From Acidicapsa acidisoli (GTDB taxonomy: Bacteria; Acidobacteriota; Terriglobia; Terriglobales; Acidobacteriaceae): a DNA stretch of 64,000 nucleotides. Numbering within the stretch: the first letter of the stretch is position 1; every line of letters begins with the position of its first letter. Both the position numbers and the translations under genes were made by a program. Below are positions 26,658 through 35,611 of the stretch, piece by piece. Location: NCBI RefSeq assembly GCF_025685625.1, contig NZ_JAGSYI010000002.1, forward strand, positions 1,488,001 to 1,552,000. The letters run 5' to 3'. Under the pieces are notes generated by a model. It was given only the letters and a program-made list of their open reading frames with translations, was not told where the DNA came from and ran no database searches.

Positions 26658-26684
26658 AACGGCTTCCCGTAAAGAGAAGCCGTT
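26658..26684 (-). terminator. Stem-loop between the TonB receptor and GH97 genes
   Basis: AACGGCTTC at 26658-26666 pairs perfectly with GAAGCCGTT at 26676-26684 across a 9-nt loop. It starts 21 bp after the receptor stop. The following minus-strand bases (CTTGTGT) make only a weak T-tract, so partial termination or mRNA stabilisation of the receptor part is more likely than a full stop. Confidence 0.5.
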
Positions 26685-26704
26685 TCGTTGATTGTTCTGA
26701 ATCG

Positions 26705-29700
26705 TTAGAACACGTACTTCAATGCCAATTGGAAGAACCGCGCATCCGGTGTGTTGTTCTGGAAGAACTTCGGCCCTGAAATCAGACCGCCGTTCGCGTT
26801 CATGGAACCATTCGGGGTTCCGAGCGTTGGGTGGTTCAGTACGTTAAAACCGTCCGCCCTGAATTGCAGTTTCTCTTCGCGCCACACTGGAAAGTCTTTG
26901 AACAACGACATGTTGACCTGGTAATAGCCAGGGCCATACACGTTGTTTTGCGGGCTTCCGAGGAGCGCGATCGCAGTTGCTCTGTCGGTCACTGGCGCCT
27001 GGAACTTGACCGGAACGCCGTCCGGATTCACCGATCCGACCGGATGTGTTGCATCCGAGATCATTTCACCGGGCAGGGGGTTACGGAATGCGCAAGGGTT
27101 GATGTAATTCAGCTTGGTCTTAACCTTCGCGGGGCATGAGGTAAGGCTTGGATTGCTAGGATCAGGCGCTCCGCCTCCGCCATATGGACTGCGCACAGGG
27201 AATGCGCGCGCGCCGCCTCCAGATGCAGTACTGATGTTGGGAGATACAGTGAATGGAGTACCGGTTTGCGCAGCGTAGGTCAGGCTGGAAGACCATCCGC
27301 CTGCAATTTCGTCGAGCCAACGAGAAGAATTGCCCAGAAAGGCCCGACCGTGTCCAAACGGCAGCTCATAATTCCCGTTGATCGTAAAGCGATTCCGAAT
27401 GTCAAAGACTGAGTTGGTGAATTCATCAATATAGGGAATCAGAGCCTGCTGACGATCGCCGATAGCGCTGAAGAGACCGCCTGCATCGCTTGCATCATCC
27501 AGCGCATGCGACCACGTATATGTCGCGAGGAAGGTTAGACCGTGCGAGTAGCGCTTCTCTACCTTTGTCTGGAGGGAGTTATAGGTGCTCACGCCTCCGA
27601 AATGCACCTCGCCGACGCCACCTAGATCCGGGAAGGGGTTAAACGGATTCGTATTGGTGCCGGGTCGCCACAGGCCCGGCGCAGTGTTGGGAGCACCATA
27701 CATTTCAAGATGGCGAGAGAGGTTGCCGACGTAGGTCATCGTGAACGACATGCTGGGTGAGATCTGCTGCTGCACACCGAAGCTGTAGTTCATGGTGTAT
27801 GGGGGTTTGACCTTCGGATCGATCGAGTGGAAGCCGGGTTGAGAAATGAAAGTTTGCAGTTGACCGTTGTTTGTAGCTGGTAGCAAACCGGCCTGCAGCG
27901 AGACCCCCTGGGAAGCGACCGACGGACAGTTGCCCTGTACGCACGTAGGGGCGTAGAAACTCGCCTGGTTCGAATACGGGAAGTTCGCTCCAAGGTTTCC
28001 ATTGCCTTCTGACTGAAGACCACCGAAGAAGAGGCCAAAGCCCGCGCGGACAACTGTCTTGTCCATCGGGGAATACGCAAATCCGATTCGGGGAGCAAAA
28101 TCGGTCTTCTGCGACGCCACCAGACGATCATTGTCCACAAACTGTACGGTCACATTGTCCTTGGCCAGTGCATTTAGAAAAGGTGCGCCCAAAACAATGT
28201 TCTGCTGGCTCCTGGGGAATTGAACCACACCAGAACCCGTCCCAATGCCTAGCGGCCCAGTAACTACGAAGTTCGCCTGCTGTCCGCCATTCTCTTTGTA
28301 GGGTTGGAAGAAGTCATATCGAATACCCAGATTCAAGGTAAGTTTCCGCGTCAGCTTCCAGTCGTCCTGTACATAACCCGCGTCGTACCATTGCGCGTCG
28401 TTCACGTTGGGAGAGACGGAGATGGCCGCGTAATTTTCCTGATCAACAAGCATGTCGGCTACTGCCGATCCAGTATTAGCGACACCGACAAGACCTGTGA
28501 ACTGCCCGTTCCAGTGGTATTGCCCAAGATCCGCGGGTGCGTAAATGTAGTAGAAGCGTATCGCCTGGAATGAGGCTCCAAACTTTACAGAGTGGTTCCC
28601 CCAGATCTTAGTCACGTTGTCGAGAATCTGGTAGACATTCTGTGATTCACGACTAATGCCAGTCGACCCCCACTGCTGGATGGTTCCGTTGACATAGCCC
28701 GATGGAAGACCGTACTGTCCGGGCTTCAGGTACGACGGTTGAGGCCCAAGTCCCAGAGAACTATTCAGCGTGGGATTGTCAGCATTCGGCTGCTGAAAGT
28801 TAAAGACGCCCCAGTTGTAACCGAAGCGGAACTCATTGGTCAAAGTTGGCGTGAAGATGTGAGTTTCGCTGCCCATGAAGTTCATGGCCAGGTTGGTGTC
28901 ATACTCTCCGCCGTAGCCACTGCCGTCAAGCACGGGTCCGAGCGGCAAGCCGTTCGTCTTGATCTCGTGCAGGTAGCTATACCGTGCGTAGCTCTGGTCC
29001 CTGGCACTGATATTCCAATCCAAACGCTGGTCCCACTGGATTGTGTTGTCGCTATTGCCCACGTTCACAAGATAGTTGTTATACAGCTTGCCGTTGTTGG
29101 CATTAGGAGCGGGGTAAAGACTGAGAATATTCTGGGCAACGGAATTGATCTGATTCGCGCAAAAGACGTTCTGCTGACCATTGCAGACCACGGGTTGATT
29201 TGGATCGGCTGTGTTCGGCTCATACAACTTGGTGGGCGCTCCAACGCCTGTAAGATCGCCGTTCAGCAGCTCAGAAAAATTCCCCTGACGCTCGAGCGCT
29301 GAAGGGACGTTGATCGGCGTCGGGTTACTGATCGAGATACGGTTTACTTCCATATCGCCGAAGTAGAAGAGCTTGTTTTTCCAAATGGGCAATCCGAGCG
29401 TCGCTCCGAATTGATTCTGGTGATAGGGCGGAGCCACCGCATCGGGACCTGCATTCCAGTTGATTGCATCAAGATTCGTATTACGAAAATATTCCCAGAC
29501 ATCCCCGTGGATTTGATTCGTACCGGACTTGATGTTCGCCTGCAGGACCGCGCCAGCAGAGTGGCCAAACTCCGCGCTGAAGTTGCTTGTTTGCAAGCTG
29601 AACTCGGACAGGGCATCTGGCGGGGGCCTCATAATGTAGCTCGACCCGTTCAGGAAGTCGACCAGGTTGGTGTTGTTGTCGACGCCGTCGAGAATAAAGT

Positions 29701-30298
29701 TATTTTGCTCGGCACGCTGACCATTTGCGACGAAGTCGCCGCTGCCCGATCCGCGCGTGTTGCCGAAGGGCGGTGCAACGCCATCAGTCAACTGAGCCAT
29801 GTATACCCAGTTCCGACCGTTCAGGGGCGTGTCGTTGATCTCCTTGGTGCTGATCACCTGGCCGACCGCGGCGTCCTGCGTCTGGAGAATCACCGCTTCG
29901 GCGTCGACTTTCACCGTCTCGGTAACAGCGCCTGTTGGCAGCTTGAAGTTCAGGTTAAGCCGTTGCTGAATGTCGAGATGCACGTTTTCGTTGCTTACTG
30001 TCTGAAACCCCTTCGAAGACGCGGACACCGTATAGTTGCCGATCTTCAGAGGGGAAAAAACAAAGACACCGCTGTTGTTGGATTCGGTCTCCAGAGCCAA
30101 ACCGGTATCGATGTTCGTGGCAGTGACTTGAGCGTTCGCAATTACCGCGCCGGTGGAGTCCTGCACCACGCCCGTAATGGAGCCCTGATCGGTTTGAGCT
30201 AAGGAATAAGCGGAAGCCAGCAGCAGCAACGCTGCTACTGCGGACGCCAGAAAGCTAGGTCTCTTCGAAATACTAGGCCTCAAGAGTCGATTCACCAT
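26705..30298 (-). CDS. Oar-like TonB-dependent receptor with carboxypeptidase-regulatory domain
   Basis: The 1,197-residue protein has a signal peptide (AVAALLLLASAYSLAQ), then a carboxypeptidase-regulatory-like domain at about 37-120 (GSITGVVQDSTGAVIANAQV; LKIGNYTVSASSKGFQTV). A plug-like region follows (GRNWVYMAQLTDGVAPPFGN; ILDGVDNNTNLVDFLNGSS). The rest is a long barrel that ends in the outer-membrane signature Phe (LALKYVF). Such receptors are very common in Acidobacteria, and many lie in carbohydrate loci, where they are thought to import oligosaccharides. Two operators and a TTGACA promoter lie directly upstream. GH97 follows in the same direction. The ligand is inferred to be an alpha-galactoside. 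Confidence 0.93.
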   Translation of the reverse strand: MVNRLLRPSISKRPSFLASAVAALLLLASAYSLAQTDQGSITGVVQDSTGAVIANAQVTATNIDTGLALETESNNSGVFVFSPLKIGNYTVSASSKGFQTVSNENVHLDIQQRLNLNFKLPTGAVTETVKVDAEAVILQTQDAAVGQVISTKEINDTPLNGRNWVYMAQLTDGVAPPFGNTRGSGSGDFVANGQRAEQNNFILDGVDNNTNLVDFLNGSSYIMRPPPDALSEFSLQTSNFSAEFGHSAGAVLQANIKSGTNQIHGDVWEYFRNTNLDAINWNAGPDAVAPPYHQNQFGATLGLPIWKNKLFYFGDMEVNRISISNPTPINVPSALERQGNFSELLNGDLTGVGAPTKLYEPNTADPNQPVVCNGQQNVFCANQINSVAQNILSLYPAPNANNGKLYNNYLVNVGNSDNTIQWDQRLDWNISARDQSYARYSYLHEIKTNGLPLGPVLDGSGYGGEYDTNLAMNFMGSETHIFTPTLTNEFRFGYNWGVFNFQQPNADNPTLNSSLGLGPQPSYLKPGQYGLPSGYVNGTIQQWGSTGISRESQNVYQILDNVTKIWGNHSVKFGASFQAIRFYYIYAPADLGQYHWNGQFTGLVGVANTGSAVADMLVDQENYAAISVSPNVNDAQWYDAGYVQDDWKLTRKLTLNLGIRYDFFQPYKENGGQQANFVVTGPLGIGTGSGVVQFPRSQQNIVLGAPFLNALAKDNVTVQFVDNDRLVASQKTDFAPRIGFAYSPMDKTVVRAGFGLFFGGLQSEGNGNLGANFPYSNQASFYAPTCVQGNCPSVASQGVSLQAGLLPATNNGQLQTFISQPGFHSIDPKVKPPYTMNYSFGVQQQISPSMSFTMTYVGNLSRHLEMYGAPNTAPGLWRPGTNTNPFNPFPDLGGVGEVHFGGVSTYNSLQTKVEKRYSHGLTFLATYTWSHALDDASDAGGLFSAIGDRQQALIPYIDEFTNSVFDIRNRFTINGNYELPFGHGRAFLGNSSRWLDEIAGGWSSSLTYAAQTGTPFTVSPNISTASGGGARAFPVRSPYGGGGAPDPSNPSLTSCPAKVKTKLNYINPCAFRNPLPGEMISDATHPVGSVNPDGVPVKFQAPVTDRATAIALLGSPQNNVYGPGYYQVNMSLFKDFPVWREEKLQFRADGFNVLNHPTLGTPNGSMNANGGLISGPKFFQNNTPDARFFQLALKYVF

Positions 30299-30363
30299 CG
30301 GTCTACCTCTCCAGTGTTGGGCAGGATTTTGTCTGCCCCTGCCTCGTTACTGAATCTTCTTAA

Positions 30364-30377
30364 TGTGTACGTACACG
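30364..30377. promoter_or_regulatory. LacI-type operator 1 of the TonB receptor promoter
   Basis: TGTGTACGTACACG; the inner 12 bases GTGTACGTACAC are a perfect palindrome. It lies 66 bp upstream of the receptor start codon and 33 bp from a second site, about three helix turns, which would place two bound dimers on one face of the DNA. Confidence 0.75.
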
Positions 30378-30396
30378 GAATGCGGGAAAATGTTCC

Positions 30397-30410
30397 TGTG
30401 TACGTTACCG
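30397..30410. promoter_or_regulatory. LacI-type operator 2 of the TonB receptor promoter
   Basis: TGTGTACGTTACCG, identical to the site before galactokinase. It begins four bases downstream of the -10 box of the minus-strand promoter and so covers the expected transcription start. Confidence 0.75.
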
Positions 30411-30414
30411 CAAA

Positions 30415-30444
30415 AATGTAATCTCAAAATGAAAGACTTGTCAA
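30415..30444 (-). promoter_or_regulatory. Promoter of the TonB receptor gene
   Basis: Minus strand: TTGACA at 30439-30444, an 18-base spacer, then TACATT at 30415-30420 (four of six matches). The operator at 30397-30410 follows at once. Confidence 0.6.
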
Positions 30445-30615
30445 GAAGGCATTTTGAGAGGCACGCTCGCGCCGAAAGGCGTCTCGCACCATCTGCCTCG
30501 CCCAGCCCTCTATCCCATTTGGAATCTGTGGGGAAAACGACAATACAGCTGCAGTTTCTCGGACGGCCCCGTTATCGTTACCTTTTTAGATCTGATTGGT
30601 TCATTAAATTGAGAA

Positions 30616-30645
30616 TTGACAGTACTGGAGATTAAGTTCAACATT
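30616..30645 (+). promoter_or_regulatory. Promoter of the galactokinase gene
   Basis: Perfect TTGACA at 30616-30621, an 18-base spacer and AACATT at 30640-30645 (three of six matches). The operator at 30655 lies nine bases further on. Confidence 0.5.
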
Positions 30646-30654
30646 GAACGGTAT

Positions 30655-30668
30655 TGTGTACGTTACCG
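30655..30668. promoter_or_regulatory. LacI-type operator before galactokinase
   Basis: TGTGTACGTTACCG, the same sequence as operator 2 of the TonB receptor. It sits at the expected transcription start, about 84 bp before the start codon. Confidence 0.75.
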
Positions 30669-30751
30669 TACAAGGTCGCCAGGATTGGATCATTCTTTTC
30701 GCACCTTGAGCGTCGGACCAATCCTGCCCATGAGTTTGGAGGAGGCGGAGA

Positions 30752-31936
30752 GTGCAAGTTGAGACTGCAGCAGAATCGTTAGATCCTCTATCGTCAGATT
30801 GCGGGTACGATCAGCAATACTTTGCCCCCGGTCGGGTCAACCTCATCGGTGAACATACCGACTACACGGGCGGCCTGGTTTTGCCGATGGCGATCCCATT
30901 TCAAAGTACCGCCTCCATCGCTACGAATTGCAATTCCGCGTATGAATTCACAAGTAACCACTTTTCCACGCAACGCCGCCTGCATCTCGATGAAGAGGTT
31001 AACGCGATCGGCGATTGGAGTGATTACTGTGTAGGAGTACTCCAACAACTGAGGAATCGCGGCATCGAGATCGCGCCGTTTCGCCTTCACATCGGAGGCA
31101 ACGTTCCTATAGGGGCCGGGTTGAGCTCATCCGCCTCGATTGAGGTGGCTACCATCATGGCGCTTCTGGCGCATGCCAAGGCGACAATGGCGGTCGAAGA
31201 GATGGCCATCCTTTGCCGTCGAGCGGAGAATGAGTTTGTGGGATCGCCATGCGGGATCATGGACCAGTTTGTCATCCTTGCCGCGCATTCTGCTCATGCG
31301 CTCTTGTTGCATACCAGCAGTCTTCGTAATGAGCATCTGTCGCTACAGAGCAAACATCTTTCTGAAACCCGGATCATCGTCGTGAACTCCATGGTGAAGC
31401 ACTCCATCGCTGCCGGCGATTATGGTGTGCGGCGGCGTGAAGTTGAGTCGGGCCAACAAATTCTGCGAGAACACTTTCCGGAGCTTGCCGATCTTGGCCA
31501 GGCGTCCTTGGGACAGCTGGAGACTCGCAGGGCGTCAATGTCTCCGGAAAGCTATCGTCGTTGCCGCCACATCATTTCTGAAAACGATCGCGTGCGAGGC
31601 GCAAGGGCAGCGATCCTGGCCGATGACCCAGGTCTGCTTGGCGATTTGATGACGCGTTCCCACGTAAGTCAACGGGACGATTTCGCTTGCTCATGCGAAG
31701 AAATCGACTTTCTAGTCGATTGTGCGCTCAGGCAACCCGGCTGTTTTGGTGCGAGGCTAACCGGAGGAGGATTCGGCGGATGCACGGTCAATCTTGTAGC
31801 TGCTGATCACGCAGAAGCGTTTGTTGCCGCCGTGACCCGCGACTACAAAGGCGCCTTCAAGATAGACGCCGCCTCCTACGTCTGCGAAGCTGCGGCTGGC
31901 GCCGTGGCTCAAAACTCATCAAGCGACTGCTTGTGA
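30752..31936 (+). CDS. galK: Galactokinase
   Basis: The 394-residue protein starts at a GTG at 30752 after a strong GGAGGAGGCGGAG site. It has the galactokinase signature GRVNLIGEHTDY (27-38), the GHMP ATP-binding motif GAGLSSSAS (121-129), CGIMDQF with the catalytic Asp region, and the C-terminal GGGFGGCTV motif. It phosphorylates galactose to galactose-1-phosphate in the cytoplasm, the first Leloir step. Here it would process the galactose freed by the GH36, GH97 and GH27 enzymes. An operator and TTGACA promoter lie directly upstream. No galT or galE is visible in the locus, so these must be encoded elsewhere. Confidence 0.96.
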   Translation: MQVETAAESLDPLSSDCGYDQQYFAPGRVNLIGEHTDYTGGLVLPMAIPFQSTASIATNCNSAYEFTSNHFSTQRRLHLDEEVNAIGDWSDYCVGVLQQLRNRGIEIAPFRLHIGGNVPIGAGLSSSASIEVATIMALLAHAKATMAVEEMAILCRRAENEFVGSPCGIMDQFVILAAHSAHALLLHTSSLRNEHLSLQSKHLSETRIIVVNSMVKHSIAAGDYGVRRREVESGQQILREHFPELADLGQASLGQLETRRASMSPESYRRCRHIISENDRVRGARAAILADDPGLLGDLMTRSHVSQRDDFACSCEEIDFLVDCALRQPGCFGARLTGGGFGGCTVNLVAADHAEAFVAAVTRDYKGAFKIDAASYVCEAAAGAVAQNSSSDCL

Positions 31937-32087
31937 AGGGGACTTCTCCTCAATTATGCGAGAGAACAAAACTGTAAAGAATCGCGGAATCCTCATAAGC
32001 TCGCTCTCTCGATGGAGGCCCGCGTCATATATTCCTGTTCCCAGACTTCACATCCAAACCAATATCCTCGCGAAGTCAGCCCGTTAC

Positions 32088-32117
32088 TTGACAATCGCAA
32101 AGCGCGGCTCCTACAGT
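32088..32117 (+). promoter_or_regulatory. Promoter of the DUF5107-MFS operon
   Basis: Perfect TTGACA at 32088-32093, an 18-base spacer and TACAGT at 32112-32117 (four of six matches), followed after two bases by an operator. The layout matches the TonB receptor promoter closely. Confidence 0.6.
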
Positions 32118-32119
32118 GA

Positions 32120-32133
32120 CGGTAACGTACACG
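32120..32133. promoter_or_regulatory. LacI-type operator before the DUF5107 gene
   Basis: CGGTAACGTACACG; read on the other strand it is CGTGTACGTTACCG, differing from the galactokinase operator only in the first base. It overlaps the expected transcription start. Confidence 0.75.
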
Positions 32134-32164
32134 GTCGGCAGAATCGCGTATGACTCATCCGGGT

Positions 32165-32178
32165 CGTGTACGCACTCA
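32165..32178. promoter_or_regulatory. Possible second operator (half-site) before the DUF5107 gene
   Basis: CGTGTACGCACTCA keeps one perfect half (CGTGTACG) and a degenerate second half. It lies 45 bp after the first site and before the chosen start codon at 32202. Confidence 0.4.
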
Positions 32179-32201
32179 ACTTCGGCCGTGAGGGGGATCC
32201 C

Positions 32202-35200
32202 ATGTGGCAGGATGCGGTGGACGCAATGAACCCAGACAATCAGACGCCGGCCGATTTACCTAAATTGGAACTGCCGCCTGCGCCCGCAGCGGAACAAGGG
32301 CCCGTCAAGGCCTGGCACGCACCGGTCTCCATGCTCACCTACATGCCGGCAGACCCCGACCCCAATCCTCTTTTTCTCGAGAAGCGCGTCTACCAGGGCA
32401 GCAGCGGTCGTGTCTATCCACTGCCGGTAATTGATTACATTGAACGAAACCCGCATCCTCACTCCTGGGACGCCGTACACATCGAAAACGAATTCCTGCG
32501 TCTCATGATCTTGCCCGCTATCGGCGGCCGCATCCATGTTGGCGTCGATAAGCGCACCGGCTATGACTTCTTCTATCGCCAGAACGTCATCAAGCCTGCC
32601 CTCGTCGGCCTCGCCGGCCCTTGGATCTCAGGAGGCGTAGAATTCAACTGGCCTCAGCATCATCGCCCCGCCACATTTATGCCCGTGGAAATCGCCATCG
32701 AGCGCGATCCTGACGGTTCGGTCACAATCTGGTGCAGCGACCACGATCCCATGGCCCGCATGAAAGGCATGCACGGCGTCTGCCTCTATCCCGGCAAGGC
32801 GTACGTCGAGCTCAAAGTTCGCCTTTACAACCGTACTCTCCAAACCCAGACCTTTCTGTGGTGGGCCAACGTTGCCACCCACGTCCACGAGCACTACCAG
32901 TCGTTCTTTCCGAAAGATGTGCGCTACGCTGCCGATCATGCCAAGCGTGCCGTCACCGAATACCCCTTCAGCCATGGCCTTTATTACGGCATCGACTATG
33001 GCGAGCGCGCCCGCACTGGCGTTCCTTCCGAAGAATTGCCCAGCCAGTTCGTCCCCGATGGCTCCTACCCACCAAACGACCTGGGCTGGTACGCCAACAT
33101 CCCCGTTCCCACCAGCTATATGATCATGGGCTCCCGTGGAGACTTCTTCGGCGGCTATGACCATCGCAGGCGCGCCGGCACTGTCGCGTACGCAAACCGC
33201 CACATCGCTCCCGGCAAAAAACAGTGGACCTGGGGCAACCACGACTTCGGCTACGCCTGGGACCGGAGCCTCACCGACAGTGACGGCCCTTACGTCGAGC
33301 TCATGTCCGGCGTCTACACCGACAATCAGCCGGACTTCTCGTTCCTCGCGCCTGGCGAAACTAAGACTTTCAGCCAATATTGGTACCCCATCGGCGACAT
33401 CGGCGTCCCCGACCTCGCCAATTTGCACGCCGCTCTCCGCGTCGAGAAATCCAACGGATTCGTCACCCTCCACCTTCAGGTCACCGAAAATCTTCTTGAA
33501 GCGGGTCTCAACGTCCGCATCGGCAAATCGGAAATTGCGCGCTGGACCGGCAATCTTACGATCGCCGATCCGCTGCATCTGCAGCTCCCCACCAACGGGT
33601 CCTCCGGTTCTCTCGAAGTCATACTCACAGAGGGTGCTCGCCGCGTACTCCGCTATGCGCCGGACGAAATTGTGCCCGTGCCGTCTCCGACCGTCGCCAC
33701 CGAGCCGCCCTTACCCGAAGGAGTGGCCAGCAACGACGAGCTTTTTCTGAACGGCCTCCACCTTGAGCAATATCGCCACCCTACCCGCGCGCCAGAGATC
33801 TACTGGCGCGAGGCCATTAAGCGCGACCCCGGCGACAGCCGCTGCAATCTTGCGCTGGGCCGTTGGTACCTGAATCGCGGCGAATTCGACCAGGCCGAGA
33901 AACATCTCCTTGCCTCCATCGCCCGCCTCACTATGCGCAACCCCAATCCGCCAGACGGCGAGCCACACTACACCCTTGGCCTGGCCCTCTCTTATCAGGA
34001 ACGTCCAGATGAAGCTTACGACGCCTTCTATAAGAGCACGTGGAACGCCGCCTGGCGCGCTCCCGCTTATCACCGCCTTGCTGAGATCGACTGCACTCGC
34101 GCCGACTGGACAGCCGCGCTCGATCATCTCGACCGATCCCTCCGCGCGGAAACCGACAACCTTAATGCCCGCAATCTCCGCACGCTCGTGCTACGCCGTC
34201 TCGGCCGCATCGCAGATGCTGCAGCCTTCCTTGCGGATACCCGCGCCCTCGATCCTCTTGACATCTTCAGTCGCTGGCTGGCGACGGATGTGCCTCCTCA
34301 GGACGGCCAACTTCTGCTTGACCTCGCCCTCGACCTCGTGCGTGCAGGCTTCCTCGGCGAAGCGCTGTCGATGCTAACCGCCGCAACCCCAGGCACAACC
34401 GCCGGCGTCGAGCCGGTGCTGCTGTATTTGCAGGCCGACATTCTCCATCGCATCGGGCGTCTCCGCGAAGGCGCTGCCGTTCGCGAGCGCGCTCGCCACG
34501 CTGATCCGGCCTACGTCTTTCCCAGCCGCCTTGAAGAACTTTTCCTGCTTAGCAAAGCGGTGCAGGAAAATCCAGGCGATCCGCATGCACCCTACTATCT
34601 CGGCAATCTCCTGTTTGACCGCCGCCGCTACTCCGAAGCCATCGTGATGTGGGAGCGCGCCGTTGCACTTGAAACCTCCTTCGCCACTCCCTGGCGCAAT
34701 CTCGGCATCGGGTACTTCAATGCGCTCCACGATCCCGTTCGCGCTCTGCAGGCATTCGCGAAAGCCCGCTCCGCCGCGCCATCCGATGCTCGCATCCTGT
34801 ATGAATATGACCAGCTCCTGAAGCGCACTGGCCATGCTCTCACTGAGCGATTGGCCGGTCTCGAAGCTAATGCAGCGATTGTTCAAGAACGCGATGACCT
34901 CTCGGTCGAACTCACTGCGCTCTACAACAACCTCGATCAGCCCCATCGTGCTCTCGATCTTCTCCTCAGCCATGAATTTCAGCCATGGGAGGGAGGCGAG
35001 GGTCTTGTGCTGTCTCAGTATGTTCGTGCCAATGTGCTGCTGGCGCATCGTTCTCTGCATTGTGGAGAGCCTGCGGCGGCCATCGCCAACCTGCTTGCCG
35101 CATCCAACCCGCCCGGGAATCTCAGTGAAGCCAAACACCTGCTGATGAACCACAGCATGATTGACTACTGGCTCGGCATGGCGCACCACGATGCAGGCAA

Positions 35201-35609
35201 TCGCTGCGAAGCCGAACATCACTGGACCCGCGCCGCTCGCCAGAAAGGCGACTTTCAGCAGATGCAGGTACAAGCCGTCTCGGAAAACACCTACTGGAGC
35301 GCCTTGGCCCTGCGTCGGCTCGGCTGCGAGCAGGATGCTTTCCGCGCCTTTCGAGCAATCCTCGACTACTCCGTTCGTCTTCAAAGCCAGACGCCGAAGA
35401 TCGACTACTTCGCCACTTCCCTGCCCGCCATGCTTCTCTTCGAGGAAGACCTTGCCCGGCGCCAGACCATTACGGCTCGCTTCCTTGAAGCGCAAGCGCG
35501 ACTCGGGCTCGGCGAGCAGGCAGACGGTCTCGGCCTGCTCGAAGAAGTACTCGCCATGGACAACGCCCATACAGGCGCGATCGATCTGCTCCGGTTCCAC
35601 AGGAGATAG
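32202..35609 (+). CDS. DUF5107 and tetratricopeptide-repeat protein
   Basis: The ATG at 32202 is preferred because GAGGGGG stands just before it; the frame opens at a GTG 12 codons earlier that overlaps the half-operator. The 1,135-residue protein has no signal peptide. Residues about 50-360 match the DUF5107 pattern: a YQGSSGRVYPLPVIDYIE strand region and LRLMILPAIGGRIHVGVDKR, then GVEFNWPQHHRPATFMPVEI, FLWWANVATHVHEHYQSFFP and WTWGNHDFGYAWDRSLTDSD. The AIGGRI part resembles galactose-mutarotase-like folds. From about 510 on it consists of TPR-like helical repeats (FDQAEKHLLASIARL; RYSEAIVMWERAVALETSFA). It is co-transcribed with a sugar porter, so a cytoplasmic sugar-processing role is likely. 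The reaction is unknown to me. Confidence 0.88.
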   Translation: MWQDAVDAMNPDNQTPADLPKLELPPAPAAEQGPVKAWHAPVSMLTYMPADPDPNPLFLEKRVYQGSSGRVYPLPVIDYIERNPHPHSWDAVHIENEFLRLMILPAIGGRIHVGVDKRTGYDFFYRQNVIKPALVGLAGPWISGGVEFNWPQHHRPATFMPVEIAIERDPDGSVTIWCSDHDPMARMKGMHGVCLYPGKAYVELKVRLYNRTLQTQTFLWWANVATHVHEHYQSFFPKDVRYAADHAKRAVTEYPFSHGLYYGIDYGERARTGVPSEELPSQFVPDGSYPPNDLGWYANIPVPTSYMIMGSRGDFFGGYDHRRRAGTVAYANRHIAPGKKQWTWGNHDFGYAWDRSLTDSDGPYVELMSGVYTDNQPDFSFLAPGETKTFSQYWYPIGDIGVPDLANLHAALRVEKSNGFVTLHLQVTENLLEAGLNVRIGKSEIARWTGNLTIADPLHLQLPTNGSSGSLEVILTEGARRVLRYAPDEIVPVPSPTVATEPPLPEGVASNDELFLNGLHLEQYRHPTRAPEIYWREAIKRDPGDSRCNLALGRWYLNRGEFDQAEKHLLASIARLTMRNPNPPDGEPHYTLGLALSYQERPDEAYDAFYKSTWNAAWRAPAYHRLAEIDCTRADWTAALDHLDRSLRAETDNLNARNLRTLVLRRLGRIADAAAFLADTRALDPLDIFSRWLATDVPPQDGQLLLDLALDLVRAGFLGEALSMLTAATPGTTAGVEPVLLYLQADILHRIGRLREGAAVRERARHADPAYVFPSRLEELFLLSKAVQENPGDPHAPYYLGNLLFDRRRYSEAIVMWERAVALETSFATPWRNLGIGYFNALHDPVRALQAFAKARSAAPSDARILYEYDQLLKRTGHALTERLAGLEANAAIVQERDDLSVELTALYNNLDQPHRALDLLLSHEFQPWEGGEGLVLSQYVRANVLLAHRSLHCGEPAAAIANLLAASNPPGNLSEAKHLLMNHSMIDYWLGMAHHDAGNRCEAEHHWTRAARQKGDFQQMQVQAVSENTYWSALALRRLGCEQDAFRAFRAILDYSVRLQSQTPKIDYFATSLPAMLLFEEDLARRQTITARFLEAQARLGLGEQADGLGLLEEVLAMDNAHTGAIDLLRFHRR

Positions 35610-35611
35610 CG

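Noticed and set aside
29411-30202. A 263-codon open frame on the plus strand.
   Set aside because: It lies wholly antisense to the TonB receptor N-terminus and has no recognisable product.
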